Shown here piece by piece: positions 1 to 9,589 of a stretch of 64,000 nucleotides of DNA (the first letter of the stretch is position 1; every line of letters begins with the position of its first letter). The notes beneath the pieces are model-generated. The model was not told the origin of the DNA. It saw only the letters and a program-made list of their open reading frames with translations, and did not search any database. A program made the position numbers and the translations under genes. The stretch is taken from the NCBI RefSeq assembly GCF_020520425.1, contig NC_079491.1, forward strand, positions 2,046,001 through 2,110,000, written 5' to 3'. This DNA is from Spinacia oleracea. Lineage: Eukaryota > Streptophyta > Magnoliopsida > Caryophyllales > Amaranthaceae.

Positions 1-211
1 TGATTCAGTGTATACGGTTGCATCTATTCCTTCAATGCTCCCTCATCATCTACCGTTGAATCCCCATCAATTCGTGATGAGTGATAATCAACGGTATGTA
101 TTTGATCTAAGCATGCAAGCGTATGAGGTTGACAGGATAGCAGCAGCAGCGGCGGCTAGACAAAGAAGGCTTAGTTTTCAGAAGGGGAAAAGGCCACGTG
201 TCGGAAAATAA
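1..211 (+). CDS. Terminal exon of an unidentified gene (partial)
   Basis: The frame is open from base 2 to the TAA at 209-211, giving about 69 residues whose 5' part lies outside the window. The product ends in an Ala run (AAAAAAR) followed by a strongly basic tail ending GKRPRVGK, which could be a nuclear localisation signal. I recognise no domain. Codon use and the lack of low-complexity DNA argue that it is coding, and its position at the window edge suggests a last exon. No GTG or ATG start should be read here. Function unknown. Confidence 0.45.
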   Translation, partial: DSVYTVASIPSMLPHHLPLNPHQFVMSDNQRYVFDLSMQAYEVDRIAAAAAARQRRLSFQKGKRPRVGK

Positions 212-643
212 CGGGTTAGGTTACACCCCTAATTAACTAATTCTATACGAGTAAAATGAAATTAATAATATGATTATTTTTGTATTATTGCCTTTATTGG
301 TTAACTACTAGATTAATAATAAGGGATAATTAAAGTGTAAATTGGAGAAATAAGAAGCGGAAATTAGTGAAGAGGATAAATTAGAATTAGAATAAGATTA
401 AAGTGAGTTAGGATGGATGTAGTTGTTTTTCCTGTTGCTCAAACTGACACGTTTATTTAAAAATCGTCTCTTGCAAGATGAAAAAGTGTATAGATATTTT
501 TGTTCTAAACCTGAATGAAAATTGGATTATTCTTGTATGGATTTGATCCACAATAATATTAGTGTGGATCCAAAATCAATAATTTTCTCTAGCCCCCTTT
601 TTTTTTTTTTTTTTTTCATATAATAACTATTTTTTAAGACATA
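212..643. other. AT-rich intergenic stretch
   Basis: Probable 3' flank of the gene ending at 211. It contains a T-tract at about 597-616 and no open frame or recognisable element. Confidence 0.4.
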
Positions 644-1230
644 TTCCCTTTGTCCCTTAATACTCGCACCGTTTTGACTTTTTGTACTATTCACATAATT
701 CACTTTGACCCTATTTTATTTCTAGTGTATGAAAACAAATGTTAGTATACTCCCTCCGTATTTTTTTAAGAGATACACTTGTCTTTTCCGGCCGTATTTA
801 TTTAAGAGATACACTTGCCATTTTTAGTAACTTATCAACCCCACCATCTAATTAAATAATACATCTAATATACCCTATCACCCACCATCCTATTAAACAA
901 ATATTTTCATAAACCCAACCTCCACCCACCAAAATGACATGGTCCCCACATATTTAATTATTAAAATATCTATCCAACCCCACTTGTTTTATTATTTTAT
1001 TTCATTCAATTATTTTCTTAATACCCGTGCACGGCCAAGTGTATCTCTTAAAAAAATACGGAGGGAGTATAATATAGTGTTGGCTTCACCTTTATATATA
1101 TTTAATATTTTCAAAGTATTAATATTTTTATAAATTTTTATAATATGTAGTTAAATATATTGGTGGTCAAAATTGTGCATCGGCAAGCGTGCCTAGTCAA
1201 AACGGTGCAAGTATTAAGGGACGGAGGGAG
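644..1230. mobile_element. Stowaway-type MITE interrupted by a second Stowaway MITE
   Basis: The outer element begins TTCCCTTTGTCCCTTAATAC and ends with the inverse, ATTAAGGGACGGAGGGAG, flanked by TA on each side (642-643 and 1231-1232). A second element, 750-1067, starts CTCCCTCCGTA and ends TACGGAGGGAG, also with flanking TA (748-749, 1068-1069), and splits the outer one. TA duplication and the CTCCCTCCGT terminus are hallmarks of Stowaway (Tc1/mariner-derived) MITEs. Confidence 0.85.
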
Positions 1231-1479
1231 TAGTAACCATTTTTTGAAACATATTAACCTTATGTTTTTAAAAGCGAATTGTGACTTAAAATCACATTAT
1301 TTAAGCACAACTTGTATCGACGACACTAGTTTGATATTCTTTTTCATAATAATCCTAATAAAATGCCAAAATAAACTAGGAATAAGTTGTTGACTTTATT
1401 TTAAGGCATAGTCCACAATAAATTTAGTGTGGACCAATTCTACTTAAAAAGTTGGTGATGAAAATTGCGCAAATTTTTG

Positions 1480-3065
1480 GCTATACCCGGGTACAGTCAA
1501 AGCTGGCTGTACCCCCATCCAAAACGATGTCGTTTTGTGTTGTTTAAAATGAACATTAATATACTGGTATAAAAATGAACATTTAATATTTCGAAAATGA
1601 ACATTTATTTATTTATTTGGAATGAACATTTACTATTTTGGAAATGAACATTTATTTATTTATTTGGAAATAAACTACAAAAATGAACATTTACTATTTC
1701 GGAAATGAACATTTATTTATTTATTTGGAATGAACATTTACTATTTTGGAAATGAACATTTATTTATTTATTTATTGGGAAATAAACAATATAGACGCTT
1801 GTAAAAACATAAAAGGCCAATGAAGTGAACAATTTCATTATGAACATTAACCATATATTTATTATGAACAAACAAATAAACAAGAAAGGACAAATAATTC
1901 AACAAAAAAGAACAAACAATATAAAAAAGAACATAAAATTCCAGAAAAAAGAACAGCCAATACTAAAATTATGAACAATTTTATGATGAATTTTAAAGTC
2001 AACATGAAAGAACAAACAATACAACAAGAAAGAAAAAATACTGGTACAAAAATGAACATTTACTATTTCGGAAATGAACATTTATTTATTTATTTGGAAT
2101 GAACATTTACTATTTTGGAAATGAACATTTATTTATTTATTTGGAAATAAACTACAAAAATGAACATTTACTATTTCGGAAATGAACATTTACTATTTCG
2201 GAATTGAACATTTATTTATTTATTTGGAATGAACATTTACTATTTTGAAAATGAACATTTATTTATTTATTTGGAAATAAACAATATAGGCGCTTGTAAA
2301 AACATAAAAGACCAATGAAGTGAAAAATTTCATTATGAACATTAACCATATATTTATTGTGAACAAACAAATAAACAAGAAAAAATAAATAATTCAACAA
2401 AAAAGAACAAACAATATAAAAAAGAACATAAAATTCCAGAAAAAAAAAAACAATACAACAATTATGAACAATTTTATGATGAATTTTAAAGCCAACATGA
2501 AAGAACAAACAATACAACAATAAGTTTGATGAATGAATTTAAAAAACAACAAGAAAGAACAAACAGTACAACAAGAAAGAACAAACAATACAAGAAGAAA
2601 GAGTAAAAGATTAATGAAGAGTTTAATTATGAACATTAACGTACCATATGATTATTATAAACAAACAAATAAACAAGAAAGAACAAACAATATAAAAAAG
2701 AACATAAAATTCAAAGAACAAACAATACAAAAAGAAAGAATAAAAGATTAATGAAGAGTTTAATTATGAACATTAACCATATGATTATTATAAACAAACA
2801 AATAAACAAGAAAGAACAAACAATATAAAAAAGAACATAAAATTCCAGAAGAAAGAACAAAAAATACGACAATTATGAAAATTTGATGATGAATTTAAAA
2901 AACAACATGAAAGAACAAACAGTACAACAAGAAAGAACAAACAGTACAATAAGAATGAACAAACAGTACAATAAAAAAGAACAAACAGTCGACAAGAATG
3001 AACAAACAATATGAGCGTGTCGTTTTTAGGGGGTACAGCCAGAGCTGGCTGTACCCGGGTACAGC
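1480..3065. mobile_element. 1.6 kb inverted-repeat element filled with short tandem repeats
   Basis: The ends are imperfect inverted repeats of about 37 bp: GCTATACCCGGGTACAG at 1480 and its counterpart ending CTGTACCCGGGTACAGC at 3065. Each end also contains its own small palindrome around ACCCGGGT. The interior is almost wholly repeats: blocks built on TGAACATTTACTATTTCGG with TGAACATTTATTTATTTATT, then blocks rich in AAGAACAAACAATACAACAA. A segment of about 490 bp is directly duplicated (about 1555-2040 and 2045-2530). No target-site duplication was found and there is no credible gene. The long minus-strand frames here are consequences of the low complexity. Confidence 0.6.
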
Positions 3066-3260
3066 AGTTAGCGATTGTGAAAATTGGGTCTAATAATTGC
3101 AGGGGATTACTAATTGGGTCTGATGTTTAAATCAAATTTAGCAATATATTTGGAAATAATATGTTCAAGCGTTCTTTATGAGCTTAAATTTCTTTTGCTG
3201 ATTTTTAGTGGGTTGCAATTGAACTTTTTTGTGGGGTAATTTAATTTCAACAGGTGATTT

Positions 3261-5585
3261 TAGAGAAGTGGTTGTAAATCCATTGGGTTGCATTTCAGTG
3301 CCGATCATGGGCTTCATCCTTGAGGTAACTGTACTATATTTCATTATTTTGGTTACCTCAAAATTGCAATCTTTTTCTTATCTTGTTGTTCAATAATTTA
3401 TCTGAATTAAATTGGGGACTTGAAATTCGATTATTTGACATTGATATGGAAAAATTGAAGCTTTTTATGCTTTTATTTTTTTATTTTTTTATATATATAA
3501 TAGTAGGCTAGGAATTGGAATTCCACACGGATTAGGTAATTATATGTGTTCCGGGGTTGAAACGATGGAAGGAGCGTCCTTGATATCTTGAGTTCCGGTC
3601 ACGTACGGTGCCTGCAAGATGAACTCCGTGCCAAGGGGGGTCCCCGAGGCGGAGCCTCCGACGCTCAAGTCAGTACAATTGATGTATAAAATGAGGTGTT
3701 TAGGGGAGAGAGAGAGTAGGGTGGCTTCTCTAGGGTTAGAGAATGACCTCCTTTACCTTGCCCCTTGAGGGGTATATATAGTGCCTTGTTGGGCCTTTGA
3801 GGCTTTGTAAGTGATATTGGGCTTGAGTGGGTTTTATTGGCTTTTGGGTTAAAATGGTGGGCCCATTTTAACACCCAACAATATGGTTTAGGAAAAGATC
3901 AAACTGATTGTTCATTAACGATTGTGCATTAAGAACAACACTGATAACTACAATCAAGTTAAGGATAAGTTTTTCAATTTTATTGAACGAGTATTGGCTA
4001 GGCGTAATGATCTCAACTTCTCTTGAGTCTTTATTCTACATTGGTCTTGATCCTGATTTTTATGAATTATGATCACTATTCACTTGACTAGGAAGGTTCA
4101 TAAAGATTTTAGTGGTGCTTCCTTATATATATAAACTCCAATATATACATTTATGTAGACCTCTTTAGAGATTAATCTTTACTGAGAGTGATGGTCATAG
4201 CTCAGTTGGTTAGAGCTTCCATCCGGATTCCAGGTGATCCTGGGGTCGATTCTCATCCCCGCCCTTGTAAAAAAAAGATTAATCTTTAATTTTTTCTTAT
4301 ATAGAGTCCCTTGAATATTTGTTACACTCAACTAAGAAATTTTGACGCCTAGGCCCTAGGCTTCTTGGAAGTTAGAACTATTGAACCGTTGCACGTTCTT
4401 ATCTCATGAAGTAGCGTACTGACTAGACCTGTTCAATGGGCTGGAGGCCCAGGACACGCCCGTATCCAGCCCCTCCATAACCCGGCCCATTGAACAGGTC
4501 GTGTACTGACAGGCAGGAAAAGCCTAACTGTCAGTGTGATGCGTGCGATCTTGCAGAGAGAAAGAAATACTATAAGCCACTTTTGGAGCTTTAAATTAGC
4601 ATGAGTTTATTATTTTCTGTGTATAATTGTAAATCTTTTGGAAATTCGCTGTTTTTTTTTATGTACGGCAAACTAATCATATTCAATATCCAATGTCCTG
4701 GCAGTAGTTGCTACGATTGATGTCTGCAGTTTGGAGTGGTTGTGCCGTTGAGGCGACGGAAAACAGGAAGGTAATTTTGCACACATTGAATTCTCTTTTG
4801 TGTTACTTGAAAAGCATCTGTATATTTTCTTCCACCGTAAGATATTGGTGATCTTTTAAAATGAAACTAGTGCGTGGCCCGGGCGTTGCTCCGGGTTTTA
4901 CTTTTAGTCGGGTTTACGTTTTCGAAAAATGTGCCCAATTTTAAAAGATTGTATTTTACATTTATATGTGAAAATATGACAAACATTGTAGCTAGTTGAG
5001 ATGGTAGGAAGTGAAACTTTTAATCCATGAGGTTCGATGTAGGGAGTCTACGTGACACATATACGTTTTCACAAACGCCTTTTAATATATTAGTATAGAT
5101 TGGTGAAAGTTTTGAATCTTATTTAATAATTTTATATTTTTTTTACATGAAGAATCAACCGGTGCTAATCCGACTCGAGCTGAAAAGGAGGAGGTTGATT
5201 CCCGTTCAATTATGTTGGCAATGTGAGGCAATTTCTATCTTCTTGGTATATCCTTATTGAGTTAATTTCTCTTGATATTGATTATTCTTTAACTTATAAA
5301 ATGTTCAAGTGTGGAAATGTGCAAGCTTCGATTAGATTAACAAAAAATTTGTCACATATTCTAGAATAGGAATAAGATTATAAGTTGGATTTTTCATGTT
5401 TTCATTTTAGTGGAGTGGTGAGACAAGATGAGGAAAATGATGGTGGACTCTTTATCACAATGACTATTGCAAAGTCACAGAAATTCCTTGCAAGGAGAGA
5501 GTTTATAAAACGTGTATCGATGTGTTCCTATGGTACTATGATGTGTTTCGAATCACGATTAAATATTGGGATCAAGTTCTTGTAA
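3261..5585 (+). CDS. Candidate spliced 3' part of an unidentified gene
   Basis: Three coding-looking pieces with consensus splice sites occur on the plus strand. They are about 3254-3324 (acceptor TTTCAACAG, donor GAG|GTAACT; reads GDFREVVVNPLG and on), about 4730-4770 (acceptor GTCTGCAG, donor GAAG|GTAATT; reads FGVVVPLRRRKTG), and a last exon from about 5411 after a TTTTCATTTTAG acceptor to the TAA at 5583-5585 (reads GVVRQDEENDGGL, ending NIGIKFL). I do not recognise the family, and the joins are not all proven to be in phase. A GC-richer insertion and a SINE sit in the introns. The end of this last exon is copied ten times downstream. Confidence 0.25.
3540..3890. other. GC-richer insertion in a putative intron
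   Basis: This stretch is more GC-rich than its surroundings (for example GGGGTCCCCGAGGCGGAGCC at 3639-3658) and holds a TATATATAG motif near 3772. It looks like a transposon or LTR fragment, but no ends or target duplication were identified. Confidence 0.3.
4182..4275 (+). mobile_element. Short tRNA-derived SINE (94 bp)
   Basis: The head carries an RNA polymerase III A box (TAGCTCAGTTGGTTAGAGC) and a B box (GGTCGATTCTC). It ends CCTTGTAAAAAAA. Exact 13-bp target duplications AGATTAATCTTTA flank it (4169-4181 and 4276-4288), so it is a retroposed copy and not a tRNA gene. A relative lies in the opposite direction at 19258-19364. Confidence 0.8.
4424..4502. mobile_element. 79-bp palindromic hAT-type miniature element
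   Basis: It starts TAGACCTGTTCAATGGGC and ends GCCCATTGAACAGGTCGT, a near-complete palindrome. Exact 8-bp duplications GTACTGAC flank it (4416-4423 and 4503-4510), the length typical of hAT insertions. It is the smallest member of a GC-rich family that recurs at 12819, 13356, 18656 and 35173. Confidence 0.75.
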
Positions 5586-6677
5586 ACTAAAGAAATGTTA
5601 TGTTTTGTAACTTCAACTCTTTCTAGGGTTTTTCGATGTGTTCCTATGGTACTATGATGTGTTTCGAATCACGATTAAATATTGGGATCAAGTTCTTGTA
5701 AACTAAAGAAAGGTTATGTTTTGTAACTTCAACTCTTTCTAGGGTTTTTCGATGTGTTCCTATGGTACTATGATGTGTTTCGAATCACGATTAAATATTG
5801 GGATCAAGTTCTTGTAAACTAAAGAAAGGTTATGTTTTGTAACTTCAACTCTTTCTAGGGTTTTTCGATGTGTTCCTATGGTACTATGATGTGTTTCGAA
5901 TCACGATTAAATATTGGGATCAAGTTCTTGTAAACTAAAGAAAGGTTATGTTTTGTAACTTCAACTCTTTCTAGGGTTTTTCGATGTGTTCCTATGGTAC
6001 TATGATGTGTTTCGAATCACGATTAAATATTGGGATCAAGTTCTTGTAAACTAAAGAAAGGTTATGTTTTGTAACTTCAACTCTTTCTAGGGTTTTTCGA
6101 TGTGTTCCTATGGTACTATGATGTGTTTCGAATCACGATTAAATATTGGGATCAAGTTCTTGTAAACTAAAGAAAGGTTATGTTTTGTAACTTCAACTCT
6201 TTCTAGGGTTTTTCGATGTGTTCCTATGGTACTATGATGTGTTTCGAATCACGATTAAATATTGGGATCAAGTTCTTGTAAACTAAAGAAAGGTTATGTT
6301 TTGTAACTTCAACTCTTTCTAGGGTTTTTCGATGTGTTCCTATGGTACTATGATGTGTTTCGAATCACGATTAAATATTGGGATCAAGTTCTTGTAAACT
6401 AAAGAAAGGTTATGTTTTGTAACTTCAACTCTTTCTAGGGTTTTTCGATGTGTTCCTATGGTACTATGATGTGTTTCGAATCACGATTAAATATTGGGAT
6501 CAAGTTCTTGTAAACTAAAGAAAGGTTATGTTTTGTAACTTCAACTCTTTCTAGGGTTTTTCGATGTGTTCCTATGGTACTATGATGTGTTTCGAATCAC
6601 GACTAGATATCGGGATTAAGTTCTTGTAAACTAAAGAAAGGTTATGTTTAGTAACTTCCAACTCTTTCTAGGGTTTT
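5518..6677 (+). repeat. Ten-copy 116-bp tandem array
   Basis: Units begin CGATGTGTTCCTATGGTAC at 5518, 5634, 5750, 5866, 5982, 6098, 6214, 6330, 6446 and 6562, exactly 116 bp apart. The first unit overlaps the last codons and TAA of the candidate exon ending at 5585 and differs from the inner units (AAATGTTA in place of AAAGGTTA). The inner units look identical by eye. The last unit has several changes (ACTAGATATCGGGATTAAG). Variant outer units around uniform inner ones fit unequal crossing-over or replication slippage. Confidence 0.95.
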
Positions 6678-6796
6678 TGTGGCTACAATTTCATGTAGGA
6701 AATGCCAATGGGAAGCTTTGCTCATCTTTGATTAGACATCTCCTTATGTCACCCTTTCTATCTCCTTTTGAATCTGGGGTTCATTCATAAAAAAAC

Positions 6797-7036
6797 TAGG
6801 GGCTCGTTTGTTATCACTGCCGGTTTTCAATTTTTAGTTTTTTTGGTTTTAAAAGTCATGTGATTTAGATTGGATCGTTAACTTTAAAAATAGTCATACA
6901 TATAGTAATCATATTGATTTTGAAAATTGACAACAAAAAACAGAAAACTACTTTTTGTGGTTTGTATATTTTGTTTTTTAGTTTTTCCAAAAACTGAAAA
7001 CTGGAAACAAAACACGATACCGAACGAGGCCCTAGG
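6797..7036. mobile_element. MITE with TIRs reading GGGGCTCGTTTGT / GAACGAGGCCCTA
   Basis: The ends are imperfect inverted repeats (CTAGGGGCTCGTTTG on the left, CGAACGAGGCCCTAGG on the right), with further inverted similarity inside (GGTTTTCAATTTTTAGTTTT against CCAAAAACTGAAAACTGG). Probably non-autonomous. No clear target duplication was read. Confidence 0.5.
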
Positions 7037-7737
7037 GTGTGTCTTATTTTTTATGACCGTTGTGTTAAGAAAAGTTTATGTTTGGCTTGCTTGTTTTTTA
7101 ATATGTTTGCCAAATACTGTTGCTAATCATGATTAGTTTAAACTAATTTGGTCTAGTTTTGTTGTAGCCTACAATATGCATGAATGCAACATGTGCAAAC
7201 AGAACAAGATGGGTGCTCTACTTAGACAAGACAGTAAATTCACAAATTGGCAAGAGTTAGAATGCAGGAAACCTCTAAAGAATGCTACTGGAAATGAAGG
7301 TGTCAAATGTTTGGTTATATTTTGTGCAGCTCTTTGGTGAAAAGGGAATTTAACATCAAACCCAACATGTTTGTTCTGTAACAACACATCAAGATCGAGT
7401 TGTGAATTTGCTGCTTTATATGAGCATAATATAGTATAACATCAGATCACTATATGTCGTGTAACATGATCCTTGGTATGATTAGTATGATCAGTATATT
7501 ATAATCACTATTAGTATAGTATTTATCTATTATTATGTCTGCTATATTCATACTTTAAACTAGACCTGTTCAACGGGCTGGGTTCGGGCCGGGCTGGGCC
7601 AGAATTAAACGGCGACGGCAGCACGACGATTGTTCGAGAAAATTAGGGTGGGTGGTGATTATGAGGATCCTCTTAGTAAGGTAGACTTCTGCTGCAAGAG
7701 TTACACTTGTGGTTATGGCTCTATGCTAGCTGAGTAT
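7037..7737. other. Intergenic stretch without a recognised gene
   Basis: AT-rich DNA. A fragment of the GC-rich palindromic family (TAGACCTGTTCAACGGGCTG near 7561) is present but only one end was seen. Short frames here carry no recognisable domain. Confidence 0.35.
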
Positions 7738-7903
7738 TTCCTCCGTTTTAAAATAGTTGTAACAAATTGTTTTTTGCACTATTCACATAATTTATTTATT
7801 TACTTTTGGTGATCTATGATTTTTTTTTTTTAATATAAATTCTGAGTTATGTATGGGCAAGAGTGAAAATCAAAGTGTTCCAACTAAAAAGAAACGGAGG
7901 AAG
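7738..7903. mobile_element. Stowaway-like MITE (diverged)
   Basis: The left end TTCCTCCGTTTTAAAATAG and the right end AAACGGAGGAAG are inverted copies. TA precedes the left end. It is an old copy with imperfect ends. Confidence 0.5.
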
Positions 7904-8032
7904 TGATTGACAAACTTGATCCGTGCTATGACTGGTTGACCGCCGCCACATGAAGAGTTCTTCGGTGTATCACCAGTACGTAAATGAGCGAGATCGGACA
8001 CTTGATTTTGCGCTCTAGACTCTAATATTTCT

Positions 8033-8208
8033 CTTATGGCCACTATTCAATATGGTAATTTCAATATATAGACTTACAGAGATGCAATTAGTGGCGAGTT
8101 TTGGACAAAAAAATACAAGGGTTATGGCCACCATTCAATATGGTAATTTCGATATATAGACTTACAGAGATGTAATTAGTGGCGAGTCTTGGACAAAAAA
8201 TATAGGGG
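8033..8208. repeat. Two-copy 88-bp tandem duplication
   Basis: TTATGGCCACTATTCAATATG at 8034 recurs at 8122 as TTATGGCCACCATTCAATATG. The following text (GACTTACAGAGATG, then AATTAGTGGCGAGT) is repeated too. Confidence 0.8.
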
Positions 8209-8361
8209 AGCAAGTCTGAAAGTTAAACCTCATGTTCAATACAAATGGATCAAACACTTTGCCACATTGCACACCATTTTTAAGGTATAATATAGTTAGA
8301 CTTGTACAACTCCGTTTTGTGTACGAAAAAATATCGCAAATATAAATATGAAAATAAGAAG

Positions 8362-8440
8362 GGGGATTCGAACCTGATACCTATCATACGTAATCCCTTA
8401 GCCTGTATCACTAGGCCAAGACCTCTAAATCGACGGTTTG
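8362..8440 (-). mobile_element. tRNA-derived SINE head (minus)
   Basis: Read on the minus strand it has an A-box-like GGCCTAGTGATACAGGCTA and a B box GGTTCGAATCC at tRNA-like spacing. No clean cloverleaf, A-tail or target duplication could be defined. Confidence 0.4.
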
Positions 8441-8773
8441 GTCTTTAGATCCTTCACTCTCCCTTATCATCTGAAAGGATGAGTTTGATTGACCCTATAA
8501 CTTTATTTTTTTTCCTTACATAAAAACAAAAGAAAAAAAAACATGCATGTATCACAACTCCAAACTTATGGGTGGTAAAGAAATGGTACATAAAACTTAC
8601 TCAACCTCTTACTAGACTCATAAACAGTAAAATTGCAGTAACAATTATTCTAGATAACCTACAAAATTATGGAATTTGTAAACTGGTTTGTATACAACAA
8701 ATTATCTTCATGTAGTTCACAAAATTAGCTCCTAATCTTATCATCACATCAACTACAAAGTACATCGTAAACA

Positions 8774-9589
8774 TCAGTGTTGTTGCTTCTTTTTCGTTTC
8801 CAAACAAGCTTGATTTCTTTGAAAGTTCAGGACCGCCCAAACTAAATGCCGAAGACCAATCTCAGGCCAAAGCGCAGCCGGGTTATACAGAATGGAGTTT
8901 GCACTCTGCCACAGAAGAAAATTACTCAACCGGTTTTCACCAGAAGTCCGTACCACTATATCAGGATTCGGAGCAACTCTCATATACATATGCTTCTCAA
9001 CATCCATCACACTTATCGAGTTTTTGGTTGAACTATCAAGTTCATCCCATTTTTCTACACAAGATTGTTCAACAGCATTCACAATCTCATTCGTAGAAGT
9101 GTACGCGATACAAATTGACAGCACGGCTTTGGAATTACCAGCAGTAACTTCCATAGCCTTCTCAGCAGCTAACCTTACTGAGTCATCTAGTAGCTTTAAA
9201 TCCCCAACAAAGTAAACTCTAACCCCATGTTGGTTAACAATGCTATCCTCTTTAATCAAGCTTTCTATTTTCTCCCGTATAAGCTCCATTAAAGACTTAA
9301 CTTCCTCGGGGCGTCTTTTGAAATTATCAATACTAAAGGCGTAAACAGTTATATATTTCACCTCGAGTTCATAACAGTACTTAAGCATGGATGTTAGAGC
9401 AGTAAACCCTAAGTTATGGCCTGTTCCTTCCTCTAATTTGTTTTTCTTGGAATATCTTCGGTTTCCATCCATAATGAAAGCTATATGATCGGGGATTGGT
9501 CCCATTGAAAGAATACCGAATAATAATCTCCGTGCAATATTGCCCAAGTTATAACTTGTTAACAAGTTCTGGTTTTCTTTGTTCCCCAT
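8774..9589 (-). CDS. cis-prenyltransferase (dehydrodolichyl diphosphate synthase-like)
   Basis: A 271-residue protein of the UPP synthase/cis-prenyltransferase family. Such enzymes add isopentenyl units in cis to an allylic diphosphate; the eukaryotic DHDDS type makes the dolichol precursor at the ER, usually with an NgBR/Lew1-like partner. Seen here: the substrate-binding motif HIAFIMDGNRRYSKK with the catalytic Asp at residue 41, the YAFSIDNFKR motif near 83-92, RTSGENRLSNFLLW at 214-227, and a C-terminal WPEIGLRHLVWAVLNFQRN. These are the conserved regions in order, at full family length. The coding part is one exon. An in-frame ATG at 9622 lies upstream of a good 3' splice site (ATATTGCAG, exon from 9608), so the ATG at 9589 (MGNKENQ) is preferred. 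No transit peptide is obvious. The substrate chain length cannot be read. Confidence 0.9.
   Translation of the reverse strand: MGNKENQNLLTSYNLGNIARRLLFGILSMGPIPDHIAFIMDGNRRYSKKNKLEEGTGHNLGFTALTSMLKYCYELEVKYITVYAFSIDNFKRRPEEVKSLMELIREKIESLIKEDSIVNQHGVRVYFVGDLKLLDDSVRLAAEKAMEVTAGNSKAVLSICIAYTSTNEIVNAVEQSCVEKWDELDSSTKNSISVMDVEKHMYMRVAPNPDIVVRTSGENRLSNFLLWQSANSILYNPAALWPEIGLRHLVWAVLNFQRNQACLETKKKQQH

Noticed and set aside
1862-3009. Several minus-strand frames of 60-85 residues rich in Cys, Phe and Leu
   Set aside because: They are translations of AAGAACAAACAATACAAC repeats in the inverted-repeat element; the same residues recur in every unit and there is no start context or domain.
4200-4265. 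Possible tRNA gene
   Set aside because: It has A and B boxes but no full cloverleaf, ends in an A-tail and is flanked by 13-bp target duplications, so it is a SINE.
5518-6677. CRISPR-like array
   Set aside because: Units are contiguous with no spacers, and the genome is eukaryotic; it is a simple tandem repeat.
8846-9215. Three overlapping plus-strand frames
   Set aside because: They are antisense shadows of the well-supported cis-prenyltransferase exon.
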